From the NCBI GenBank assembly GCA_001556025.1, contig LSIB01000064.1, forward strand, positions 123,800 to 187,799: a stretch of DNA of 64,000 bases. The letters run 5' to 3'. The notes under the pieces were generated by a model, which was given only the letters and a program-made list of their open reading frames with translations, was not told the DNA's origin and searched no databases. The position numbers and the translations under genes were made by a program. Below are positions 8,677 to 19,500 of the stretch, piece after piece. Origin of the DNA: Rhizobiales bacterium CCH3-A5 (GTDB lineage Bacteria; Pseudomonadota; Alphaproteobacteria; Rhizobiales; Beijerinckiaceae). Numbering within the stretch: position 1 is the first letter of the stretch; each line of letters begins with the position of its first letter.

Positions 8677-9531
8677 ATGGCCACCATCCTGTTCGACGGG
8701 ATCGCTTATGGCATGCTGCTGTTCGTGCTGGCCTGCGGCCTGTCGATCACGCTCGGCCTGATGAACTTCGTCAACCTGGCCCACGGCGCCTTCGCCATGG
8801 CGGGCGGCTACGCCACCGTCATTCTGGTCAACCGGCTCGGCGTGCCGTTCCTGGCGGCGTTGCCGCTGGCGTTTCTCGCCAGCGCGGCGCTGGGGCTCCT
8901 GCTCGAACGCACCCTCTACAGCCGAATGTATGGTCGCGAGCACCTCGACCAGGTGCTGTTCTCGATCGGCCTCGTCTTCATGTCGATCGCGGCGATGGAC
9001 TACATGATGGGCTCGCAGCAGCAGTTCCTGCGGCTGCCGGAGTATCTGAAGGGCCAGATCCAGGTTTTTGGCGTCGGAATCGGCCGCTATCGGCTGATGA
9101 TCATGGCGATCTGCGGCCTGCTGGCGCTGGCGCTGCAATGGGTGCTGGCCTCGACGCGCTTCGGCAGCCAGCTGCGCGCCGCGGTCGATGACGGGCGCGT
9201 CGCGCGGGGTCTCGGCATTCCGGTGACGAGCGTCTTCGCCGTGACCTTCGCGGTCGGCTCGGGGCTGGCGGGGCTGGGCGGCGCGCTCGCCACCGAGATC
9301 GTCGGGCTAGACCCGACGTTTCCGCTCAAGTTCATGCTCTACTTCCTGATCGTGGTCACAGTCGGCGGCACGTCGAGCCTGACCGGGCCTTTGCTGGCCG
9401 CGCTGCTGCTCGGCGTGGCCGACGTGATGGGCAAGTATCTCGTGCCGCAGTTCGGCGCCTTCATCATCTACGTGACGATGATCACGGTGCTGATGCTGCG
9501 ACCGCACGGCCTGTTCGCGAGGGGCCGCTGA
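8677..9531 (+). CDS. livH: Branched-chain amino acid-type ABC transporter permease (LivH)
   Basis: Inner-membrane permease of 284 aa with about eight hydrophobic segments. It has the LivH-typical start (LFDGIAYGMLLFVLACGLSI), the GLMNFVNLAHGAFAMAGGY motif and the C-terminal GGTSSLTGPLLAALLLGVAD loop that contacts the ATPase. The stop overlaps the livM start (TGATG). It forms the translocation channel together with LivM. Confidence 0.92.
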   Translation: MATILFDGIAYGMLLFVLACGLSITLGLMNFVNLAHGAFAMAGGYATVILVNRLGVPFLAALPLAFLASAALGLLLERTLYSRMYGREHLDQVLFSIGLVFMSIAAMDYMMGSQQQFLRLPEYLKGQIQVFGVGIGRYRLMIMAICGLLALALQWVLASTRFGSQLRAAVDDGRVARGLGIPVTSVFAVTFAVGSGLAGLGGALATEIVGLDPTFPLKFMLYFLIVVTVGGTSSLTGPLLAALLLGVADVMGKYLVPQFGAFIIYVTMITVLMLRPHGLFARGR

Positions 9532-10577
9532 TGAACGCGCCCGTCAAGCCGGATGTGATCCAGAACGGCGCCAGCCTCTCGCCTGCCGAGTTCCTGCGCC
9601 GGAAGGCCGCCTGGCGCTGGCCGGAATTCCTGTTTTGGGGCAGCGCCTTCGCGCTGATTCTTCTGTTGCCGAACCGCCATCTCCTGCTCAACGAGATCGC
9701 GATCCTCGGGTTGTTTGCGCTCTCGCTCGACCTGATCCTCGGCTATGCCGGCATCGTCTCCCTCGGGCACGCCGCCTTCTTCGGCGTCGGGGCCTATGCG
9801 GCCGGGCTGCTCGCCAAGAACGGCATTTCGGAACCTGTGACCGGGCTTCTGCTCTCGGGCGCGATCGCCGGCTGCGTCGGATTTCTCGCGAGCTTCATGA
9901 TCCTGCGCGGCACCGATCTGACCCGGCTGATGGTGACGCTCGGCGTCGCGCTGGTCATCCACGAACTCGCCAACCGGCTCGACTGGATCACCGGCGGTGC
10001 GGACGGGCTCCTGGGCATTTCGCTGGGGCCGATCCTCGGGCGCTTCGAATTCGATTTCACCGGCACGACGGCCTACAGCTACAGCCTGACCGTCACCTTC
10101 CTGCTGTTCCTGCTGGCGCGCCGGCTGGTGCATTCGCCCTTCGGCCTCTCGCTCAAGGCGCTGAAGGAGAACCCGCTGCGGGCCGCGACCATCGGCATCG
10201 CGCCGGCCCGCCGCATCGTCGCGATCTACACGGTCGCGGCGGTCTATGCCGGCATGGCCGGCGCGCTCCTGACCCAGACGACCCAGTTCGTCTCCCTCGA
10301 GGTGCTCGACTTCGCCCGCTCGGCCGACACGCTGCTCGTGCTCGTCATCGGCGGCTCGGGCTATCTCTATGGCGGGCTGATCGGCGCGATCGCGTTCAAG
10401 CTGATGAAGGACACGCTGTCGGCGATCACGCCGGCCTACTGGATCTTCTGGATGGGCGCGATCTTGGTGATCCTCGTGCTGATCGGCCGCGACCGGCTGG
10501 TCGAACAGCTCGCCCGCCCCTTCACGCCGCTGCTGCGCGCGCTCGGAGTGCGCAGGCCAGAAGAGCGCAAATCATGA
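9531..10577 (+). CDS. livM: Branched-chain amino acid-type ABC transporter permease (LivM)
   Basis: Second inner-membrane permease, 348 aa. A cytoplasmic N-terminal stretch of about 35 residues precedes multiple hydrophobic helices. The motif ILGYAGIVSLGHAAFFGVGAY is diagnostic of LivM, and the C-terminal GGSGYLYGGLIGA loop is the ATPase-coupling region. It overlaps livH by one base and livG by four (ATGA), so the four downstream transporter genes are translationally coupled. Confidence 0.92.
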   Translation: MNAPVKPDVIQNGASLSPAEFLRRKAAWRWPEFLFWGSAFALILLLPNRHLLLNEIAILGLFALSLDLILGYAGIVSLGHAAFFGVGAYAAGLLAKNGISEPVTGLLLSGAIAGCVGFLASFMILRGTDLTRLMVTLGVALVIHELANRLDWITGGADGLLGISLGPILGRFEFDFTGTTAYSYSLTVTFLLFLLARRLVHSPFGLSLKALKENPLRAATIGIAPARRIVAIYTVAAVYAGMAGALLTQTTQFVSLEVLDFARSADTLLVLVIGGSGYLYGGLIGAIAFKLMKDTLSAITPAYWIFWMGAILVILVLIGRDRLVEQLARPFTPLLRALGVRRPEERKS

Positions 10578-11318
10578 GCGCTGCACTCCAGACCACTGCG
10601 CTGAGCAAATCCTTCGGCGGGTTCAAGGCCAACACCGAAGTGTCGCTGACTGTCCGGCCTGGTGCGCGCCACGCGCTGATCGGCCCCAACGGCGCAGGCA
10701 AGACGACCTTCATCAATCTGCTGACCGGGGTGCTGCCCGTGACCTCGGGCTCGATCGCGCTGCATGGCGAGGACGTCACGAGCCTCAGCCAGCAGGCACG
10801 GGTCCGGCGCGGCATGGCGCGGACCTACCAGATCAACCAGCTCTTCATGGAGCTGACGCCGATCGAGGCGGTCAGCCTCGCCATCGCCGAACGTCAGGGC
10901 TCCGGCGCGCGCTGGTGGAATCGCGTCGGCCGGGATTCCGGCGTGATCGACGAGGCCGAGGCGCTGCTGCGCCAGATGAAGCTCGGCGAGCTGATGACGC
11001 GGCGAACGCGGACCCTGCCCTATGGCAAGCAGCGCCTGCTCGAACTCGCGCTCGGCATGGCCTGCAAGCCGAAACTCCTGCTGCTCGACGAGCCGGCGGC
11101 CGGCGTGCCCGAGGACGAGCGGCACGACGTGCTCGACGCGGTCGCAGCCCTGCCGGACGACGTCACCGTGCTCCTGATCGAGCACGACATGGAGCTGGTC
11201 TTCTCCTTCGCCGACCGGATTTCGGTGCTGGTGCAGGGTCAGCTCTTCGCCGAGGGCTCCGTCGACGAAATCTCGACCGATCCGCGCGTGAAAGCCGTCT
11301 ATCTCGGGGAGGACGCGC

Positions 11319-11326
<8 letters not shown>
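10574..11326 (+). CDS. livG: ABC transporter ATP-binding protein (LivG)
   Basis: A 250-aa ATPase. Walker A is GPNGAGKTT (residues 37-45), Walker B is LLLLDEPAAG and the switch His lies in LLIEHDM. The signature region reads LPYGKQRLLE, a variant of the LSYGQQR motif usual in LivG. An insert between Walker A and the signature carries the LivG-type ARTYQINQLF segment. It powers uptake as a partner of LivF. It overlaps livM by 4 bases and livF by 8. Confidence 0.92.
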
Positions 11327-12068
<742 letters not shown>

Positions 12069-12099
12069 ACACGCCAAACGCCGAACAAGGATGCCGATC

Positions 12100-13206
12100 A
12101 TGATGACCACCAAGCCCCCCTTCCGCGCCGACATGGTCGGCAGCTTGCTGCGCTCGCAGGCTGTCTCCGACGCCCGTGCGAAACGTGCGAAAGGCGAGAT
12201 CGACGCGGCCGCGCTCAAGGCGGTCGAGGATGCGGAAATCCGCAAGCTGATCGCGAAGCAGGAAGCGGTCGGGCTGAAGGGTGTCACGGACGGCGAGTTC
12301 CGCCGCGCCTACTGGCACTTCGACTTCATGGAGGAGCTCGACGGGATCGACGCGATCACAGCCGATTCGGGCATGAACTTTCAGGGCGGCGTGACGATCT
12401 CGAAATCGCTGCGCATCACCGGCAAGGTCGGCTTTTCAGGTCATCCGATGATCGAGCACTTCACCTTCCTGCGCGACAACGTCCAGCCGGGCTCGACGCC
12501 GAAGATGACCATTCCCGGCCCGAGCATGCTGCACTACCGGGGCGGCCGGAAGATGATCAACATGGGCGTCTATCCGGAGATGGAGGCGTTCTATGCCGAT
12601 GTCGGCTCCGCCTACAACAAGGCGGTGCATGCCTTCTACGACGCCGGCTGCCGCTATCTGCAGCTCGACGACATTTCTTTCGCCTATCTCTGCGATCCCG
12701 AGCAGCGCGAGATGCTGCGGGCCCGCGGCGACGACCCTGCCCGCCAGCCCGAGATCTATGCCGGCATGGTGCGCGAGGCGCTGAAGGACAAGCCGTCGGA
12801 CCTCGCCATCACCATGCATCTCTGCCGCGGCAATTTCCGCTCGACCTTCATCGCCTCGGGCGGCTACGAGCCGGTCGCCGAGGTTCTGTTCAATTCGATG
12901 CCGGTCGACGGCTATTTCATGGAGTGGGACAATGACCGCTCGGGCGGCTTCGAGCCCCTGCGCTTCCTGCCCAAGGGCAAGCATGTCGTGCTCGGCCTCG
13001 TCACCTCCAAGACCGGCACGATCGAGAGCAAGGACGACCTCAAGCGCCGCATCGACGAAGCGTCGAAATTCGTCGCGCTCGACCAGCTCTGCCTGTCGCC
13101 GCAATGCGGCTTCGCCTCGACCGAGGAAGGCAACACGCTGGCCGAGGACGAGCAGTGGAAGAAGCTCGAACTGATCGTCGAGACCGCGCGCGAGGTCTGG
13201 GGCTGA
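12100..13206 (+). CDS. Single-domain MetE-like (cobalamin-independent methionine synthase C-terminal) protein
   Basis: A 368-aa TIM-barrel protein corresponding to the catalytic C-terminal half of MetE. The zinc ligands are visible: His240 and Cys242 (MHLCRGN), Glu275 (MEWD) and Cys336 (LSPQCGF). Standalone proteins of this type are often annotated as methionine synthase II or 5-methyltetrahydropteroyltriglutamate-homocysteine methyltransferase, but many lack proven methionine synthase activity. Here it closes a Rieske-demethylase and transporter cluster, so a thiol or methyl transfer on the imported compound is plausible. Three ATGs compete (12091, 12100, 12103); AAGG at 12087-12090 favours 12100. 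Hairpins follow the stop. Confidence 0.82.
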   Translation: MMTTKPPFRADMVGSLLRSQAVSDARAKRAKGEIDAAALKAVEDAEIRKLIAKQEAVGLKGVTDGEFRRAYWHFDFMEELDGIDAITADSGMNFQGGVTISKSLRITGKVGFSGHPMIEHFTFLRDNVQPGSTPKMTIPGPSMLHYRGGRKMINMGVYPEMEAFYADVGSAYNKAVHAFYDAGCRYLQLDDISFAYLCDPEQREMLRARGDDPARQPEIYAGMVREALKDKPSDLAITMHLCRGNFRSTFIASGGYEPVAEVLFNSMPVDGYFMEWDNDRSGGFEPLRFLPKGKHVVLGLVTSKTGTIESKDDLKRRIDEASKFVALDQLCLSPQCGFASTEEGNTLAEDEQWKKLELIVETAREVWG

Positions 13207-13240
13207 GCAGCGCCGGCGCCGAATCCGGCCTGCCAAATCC

Positions 13241-13311
13241 AGCGCCGCCGCCGTGCCCGGCACGATGGCGGCGCTGTCGTGTTAAGGTAAACGCCATATG
13301 AATGGGCGTTT
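13241..13311 (+). terminator. Two hairpins after the MetE-like gene
   Basis: The first hairpin is a perfect 9-bp stem (13241-13249 with 13267-13275). The second is AAACGCC paired with GGCGTTT (13289-13295 with 13305-13311), which runs into a short T-stretch. Together they probably end transcription of the vanA-liv-metE cluster before the secretion locus. The second resembles a weak intrinsic terminator. The 324-base gap 13207-13530 otherwise holds only the palindrome at 13330 and the presumed promoter of the exoprotein gene. Confidence 0.5.
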
Positions 13312-13329
13312 TGGCTGGAAAAGCGTCAA

Positions 13330-13349
13330 ATGCGAACGATCGTTCGCAT
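13330..13349. promoter_or_regulatory. 20-bp perfect palindrome upstream of the giant exoprotein gene
   Basis: A perfect 20-base palindrome with half-site ATGCGAACGA lies about 180 bases before the TTG start of the exoprotein gene. A loose -35/-10 pair (TTGCAC at 13365-13370 and GCTAAA near 13388) follows just downstream. That would suit an activator or repressor controlling the tps operon. No regulator gene is adjacent. The -35/-10 assignment is weak. Confidence 0.55.
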
Positions 13350-13530
13350 CGCATTCGCCCAGGGTTGCACATGGCGCGCAGGGCTTTGCTAAAGAGGCTG
13401 AGGTTTACCAATGGTGAAGTCAGGTTGCGCGGCCCATCTCGTTTCGTAACGCAGGCAGGCCTCGGAACCGGATTTTGGCGGGTGGACCGGCATTCCGGCT
13501 GCTGACGCCGGAGCCCGAAGGACCACGCCT

Positions 13531-16500
13531 TTGCCCAGCGCCCGTCGCCAGCAGGCCCGCCCGACGACAGGAGTGGCACGCGCCAAGCGTGCGCTGCCGA
13601 CGCTTGCGCTTCTGCGGCGCCATCCCGACGCCCCTGCCCGCGCCCCCGGCGCGACGGTCTGGGCCTTGCGGAACCGCTGCCTTGTAGGCCAGGCGATGGC
13701 GCTGGCGCTGTGGAACGCGCCGGCCTTCGCGCAGAACGTCATCACCACGGATGGCCGGACGCAGACCGCGATCGCGGTCGAGGGCGCCACCACCACGATC
13801 ACGACAAGGACGATCGCCGGCGGCGCGGGCTACAACTCGTTCAATCGCTTCGAGCAGGGCGCGGGCTCGACCGTCAACATGCACCTGCCGCAGAACACCG
13901 GCGCGTTGGTCAACATCGTCCGCAGCGGCCCGGTCGTCGTCAACGGCATCCTGAATTCCTACAAGAACGGCTCCATCGGCGGGCATGTCTACTTCTCGGA
14001 TTCGTCGGGCTTCACCGTCGGCCCGTCCGGCGTGATCAACACTGGCCGGCTGACGGTCAACACACCGACGCGCGAGTTCCTCGAGGGCGTGATCAGCCCC
14101 GGCGGGGTGGTCAACGAGACGCTTGCCGCGCGGCTTCGCGCCAATGACGTGCCGATCTCGCCGGATGGCCACATCACGGTCGAGGGCCGCATCAACGCCA
14201 AGCGCGGCGTCACGCTGCACGGTCATTCGGTCAGCGTCAGCGGCCAGATCACCGCCAACGCCGCACCTGTCGATGTCGGCGAGCGCAGGCGGCGGCACCA
14301 GACCGCGTTCGCGGCCAGCGTCAATACCTCGGGCGTCCGCCATGGCGGTGCGATGGTGGCGCGCAAGGGCGGCGGCATCGAGATCGTCGCGGCCGGCACG
14401 GCGCGCATCTCCGGCACGCTCAGCGCAAACGCATCGGGACGGCGCTCGGCCGGCACGATCACCGTGCGCTCGGGCAAGGGCACGACGATCGCCGCGACCG
14501 CGACGCTGAGCGCGACGGGAGCGGCGCCTTCCGCCCGGACGGGCGTCGCGAGCGCAGGCCCCGCTCCGGCGGTCAATACCGGCGACGGCGGCAAGATCTC
14601 GATCACCTCGGATGCCGCCATCTCGATCGCGCGCGGAGCGCGTTTCGACGCCAGCGCGGCGCAAGGCGTCGCCGGCAAGGGCGGCGAGATCATCGTTTTT
14701 GCCGGCACGAATCTCGATGCAGCCGGCGGCTCGGTGTATCAGGCCAAGGGCGGACTGAGCGGCGACGGCGGATTTATCGAGCTCAGCGCGAAGGACACCG
14801 TCAGGCTGGGCGCGGTCGAGATCGACCTGTCGGCGCGTACGGGCAAGGCAGGTACCTTCCTGATCGATCCCGCCGACATCGTCATCACCGGGTCGAGCGA
14901 TCTCTCGGTCGGCTCGACGGGAACCGCCAACATCTTCAGCCAGGGCGCCAATGTCCGGCTCGAGGCGACGAGCAGCATCACGATCGCCGCCGACGGCACC
15001 GTCGACAGCCGCCAGTTCAACCGCAACGCCAATAATGGCGAGCTGTCGGCGGCAAATCCGTCGACCGGAGATTCGGGCTCTATCACGCTCAAAGCCCCGC
15101 GCATCACCGTCTACGGTACGGTGCTTGCCGGCGTCAGCGCAGGCAGCGGCTTCACGGCCGGAAACGTCACGCTCGACGCGACGACATCCGACATCCGCAT
15201 CGCCGGGATGGCGACCGCGACCTCGACCATCGACATCCACGGCAAGGTCACCGGCCACAATGTCGAGTTCAAGGCCGACGCCACCGCCGTCGCCTCCTAT
15301 GCCGACGCCTCCCTGGGCTCGCTCGGGGCGCTGGCGGCGCAGAGCGTCGGCGGCATCCTCTTCGGCCTGAATGGCGGCTATGTCGGCAGCCGGGTGCTCA
15401 GCCGCATCAACGTCGTCGACGGCGCGACGGTCGAGGCCTCGGGAGACCTCACCATCTCCGCCAAGGCGCGCCAGGAAGCCACGATGCCGGCCGTCACGCT
15501 GAGCGGCGGCAATCCGTTCGCGGCAGCGGTCTCGATCGGCGAGATCTTCGGCACGGTCACCGCCAATGTCGCGTCAGGCGCGACGATCACCGTCGGGCGC
15601 GACCTCACGGTCAACGCCGAAAACGACGTCAAGCTCGCGGTTTCGGCGATCTCGCTCTCCGTCGGCACCGGCCTCGTCTCCGCGACCATGGCCTATGGCT
15701 TCGTCGATGTGACGACCGCGGCCAAGGTCCAGTCCGGCGCGACCGTCACCGCCGGGAGCGCAGCCGGCACCGGCTCGGTCAGCGTCACCGCCAAGAACAC
15801 CAACTCCTTCTCGACCTCCTCGACGGCGGTCGCGGCCTCGGGCGGCGTCGCCAGCATCTCGGTCGCCTATTCGGACTACAAGGCGGAGGCCGACGCGCTG
15901 CTTGGCGTCTCGCTCGGCACCAGCGCCAACAAGGTCCAGCATGTCGGCGTCCAGGCCCTCTCGGACACGGTCAAGAACGCCACCAGCTCCAGCTCGACCA
16001 CGGGCGACAACGTGCTGTTCAACGCCGGGCCAAGCGGCACGACCGTCTCCACCCTGTTGAGCCAGTTGCTCGGAAGCCTGTCGAACGCATCCTCCGGCGT
16101 GCCGATCAAGGTCGGCAGCGCCGTCACCATCGCCAACAGCAATCTCAGCGCCAGCGCCGCCATCGCCGCCGATCCGGGCGACACGGCTCCGACGATCCAC
16201 GCCTCGGGCAACGTCGTCGTGGCGAGCCGGCAGCGCGACTTCGGCGTCCGCCTGCTCGCCGACTCCTCGACCAACTCGAACTCGAAGGATCCGACCGGGT
16301 CCAACCCCGAGGCGCAGATCTCGCTCTCCTTCGGCATCGCCGTGGGCAACTACCGTCACACATCGGAGGCCTCGATCGGCTCGGGCGTGACGATCAACGC
16401 CAACCGGATCGGCGTCGCGGGCCTCAGCGAAAACCCGATCTCGAACACCTGGACCAACTGGTCCGGGCTCGGCGAGGTCTTCTCGCACCTCAACGGCAAT

Positions 16501-19500
16501 CTCGGCATCGTCAACAACATCCTGACGAGTTATGCCAACGCCTCCTCGTCATCGACCGATCTGGGCCTTGCCGGCGCGGTCGGCTATTTCCGCGTCAGCA
16601 ACGATACCTCGGCCTATGTCGCCAGCGGCGCGACGCTGAACCAGACCTCGGGCATCGGGGCCTGGTCGACCACGCTCGCCGCCAACTACCTCCAGAACTG
16701 GAGCCAGGGCGTCAGCATCGTCGCCGACACCGACCAGCACTCGATCGATGTCGGCGGCAATTTCGGCTTCACCGGCGGCGTCAACGGCGGCACGGGCTCG
16801 GCGGCGGGGGGCTCGCTGCTCGATATCGGCCGCAGCAGCCGCACCGTCGCCGCCGTGGCGGCCGGCGCGATCATCACCGCGACAGACCTGTCGGTGACCG
16901 CCGACACCTCCGACAAGATGTTCGTGATCGCGACGACGTCGGGCCGCTCGGCCGGCACGATCGCGCTCAACGGCATGGTCTCGCTGTCGAGCATCCAGAA
17001 CCAGACGCTGGCCTCGATCAGCAACAGGGCGACCGTCACCGCCAACACCGTCACGGTGAAGGCCGACCAGTTCGTCTCGGTCTTCGCGCTCAGCGGCGCG
17101 CTGGTGCTCGGCGGCGGCAACGGCATCGGCATCTCGCTCGCGGTGATGGACGCGGGCTCGCTGACGCGCGCCTATGTCGGCGACAATTCCGACGACCTGT
17201 CCGACGGCCGGCTCGCGGGCGTCGCGCCGCAGGGGCTGATCACCACCAGCGCGATCACGGTCGAGGCTTCGACGACCGGGCGCGTCACGGCTGCGTCCGT
17301 CGCTGCCGCCGCCGCCGACGGCGCGGTCGCCATCACCCTTCCGCCCGGGACCAGCAAGGTCGTCCGCGACATGGCCGCCGCCTTCGCCAAGACGTCGAGC
17401 AGCGGGCCGAGCCTGTCGGCCGCCGGCACTGCCGCCGTCGCGCTGACGACGATGGGCACTTCGGCCTGGATCGACGGGGCGCGGCTGCAGAACAAGGACA
17501 ATGCCGGGCTGACGACCTCGGTCAGGGCGCTGAACTCGACCATCATCGAAGTCGGCTCCGGCGCTGCCGCCGCCAACCTCGCCGGCACCTCGGGCGCCAG
17601 CGGCGCGATCGCCGGCGCCGTCGCGATCGGCGTCCTCGACAACAGCACCGATTCCCGCATCTCCGGCGCGACCCTGACCGGCGCCTACGACACCTCGGTC
17701 CAGGCGATCGCCGGCGGCCGGGCGACGATCGTCGGCGTCGGCCTCGCCGTCTCGGCCGGCGGCAACGGCGCGGCGGCGATCTCGGCGGCGGTCGGGCTCG
17801 TCACCAACCGCGTCAACGCCTCGATCGCCAATTCCGCCATCACTGCGTCCACCACCACCTCGGTCTCGAAGATCGCCAGCGTCAACGCCTACCAGACCAC
17901 CGATATCGGCATCGGCGGCGGCGCAGCCTATGGCGGCGCGCAATCGGGCGTCGGCCTGTCGCTGACCTATGCCAGCATCCTCGATCCCAGCGGCGAGGAC
18001 GCGGTCAGCGCGACCATCCGCAATTCCAGCCTCGTCAATCTCAACGGCCTGAATGTGGTGGCCTCGAACCGCAGCCGCATCGTCTCGGGCGCGGTCAGCG
18101 CCGGGCTGGGCGGCAACGGCCTGTCGGGCGCCTTCGTGTTCAACAGGGTGAAGCCGACGACGCGCGCCGAGATCGCCGGAACGGCCGGCGCGGCCCCGAC
18201 CATCACGGTCGGCGGCGATGTCGTCGTCGCGGCCGACGGCAGCCGCGAGACGGCCTTCGACGCCATCATCGCCGGCCGCCAGACCTTCTCTCAGGCCGAC
18301 ACGACGCAGGTCGATTTCAACGGCTCGGTCGCCAATGGCGGCGACGCCAACCCGACCGGCGCGGCGATCGTCGCGATCACCGGCGCGGTTCAGGTCGGGC
18401 GCAACAATGTCGGCATCTCCTTCCTCAGCAACGAGGTGGCGCAGGGCCACATCGCGACGCTCGACAACGTCATCCTGACCGCGACGGGCGACCTGTCGGT
18501 CAGGGCGCAGGACGGGGCGAGCATCACCGGCGTCGCCGTCGGCCTCGGCGGCGCGACCGGCCAGTTCGCCGGCGTCGCCTCGGTGGCGCTGCAGTCGATC
18601 GACAATGTCGTGCGCGCCGGCATCACCGGCACGAGCACGATCGTCACGGCCCGCGACATCCTTCTGAACGGCAGCGCGACCTCTAATGTGCGCGGCTCCG
18701 CCGGCTCGCTGGGCCTCGGTTTCGGGCAAGCGGCAGTCGGTCTCTCGGTCGTCGAGAACAACATCGCCAACACCGTAAGCTCAACGGTCGAGGACGCGCG
18801 TCTGCGCTCCTCGCGCGATATCGTTGTGCAGAGCCGCTCGGCCGGCACGATCTCGACACTCTCGATCGGCATCGCGATCTCGCGCAATGTCGGCCTAGCC
18901 GGCTCCGTCGCCAACAGCAGCGTCGCGACCGAGGTCGCGGCCACCGTTAAACGCGCCGACATCATCGCCGACAATAATCTCGGCGTGATCGCGACCAACA
19001 AGGACGGCATCGCGGTCTCGGCCGGCGCGCTCGGCGCGGCGGGCGGCTCGCCCAGCATCGCCGGCGGCCTCTCCATCGTCTCCAACAGCGTCGGCGGCAG
19101 CACGATCGCCTCGATCGGCGAGAACAGCGCGATCGACGCCCGCGTCAACGGGACCGGCTCGCTCAGTATCAGCAGCGGCGCGCTCGTCAGCCCGCCGAGC
19201 CTGACGACGCCGACCGGCCCGTCGACCACCCTGCCCGATTTGGCGATGGCGCAGCGCAATGTGCGCGGCCTCGTCGTGGTCGCGACCTCGCAGCAATCCG
19301 TGATGGCCAACGCCGTGACGGCGGGCGTCGCGGTCTACCCGATCAGCGGCGCGGTCGGCTATGTCACGATCCGCAACGACCTCGGCGGCACGACCTCGGC
19401 GAGCGTCGACCAGAGCCTGGTCGATACGCGGCTCGCGGGCGGCCAGAATGCCAGCGCGATCGTGATCGACGCGGCGAGCCACTCCTATGCCGGCAGCTAC

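Noticed and set aside
7339..9138. 599-codon minus-strand frame across the transporter binding-protein gene
   Set aside because: It is antisense to the LivJ- and LivH-type genes and has a His/Asp/Arg/Gly-rich nonsense composition.
16549..18729. Open frame of 726 codons on the minus strand inside the exoprotein gene
   Set aside because: It is a shadow frame with an Arg/Asp/Gly/Ala-rich translation typical of antisense high-GC coding sequence.
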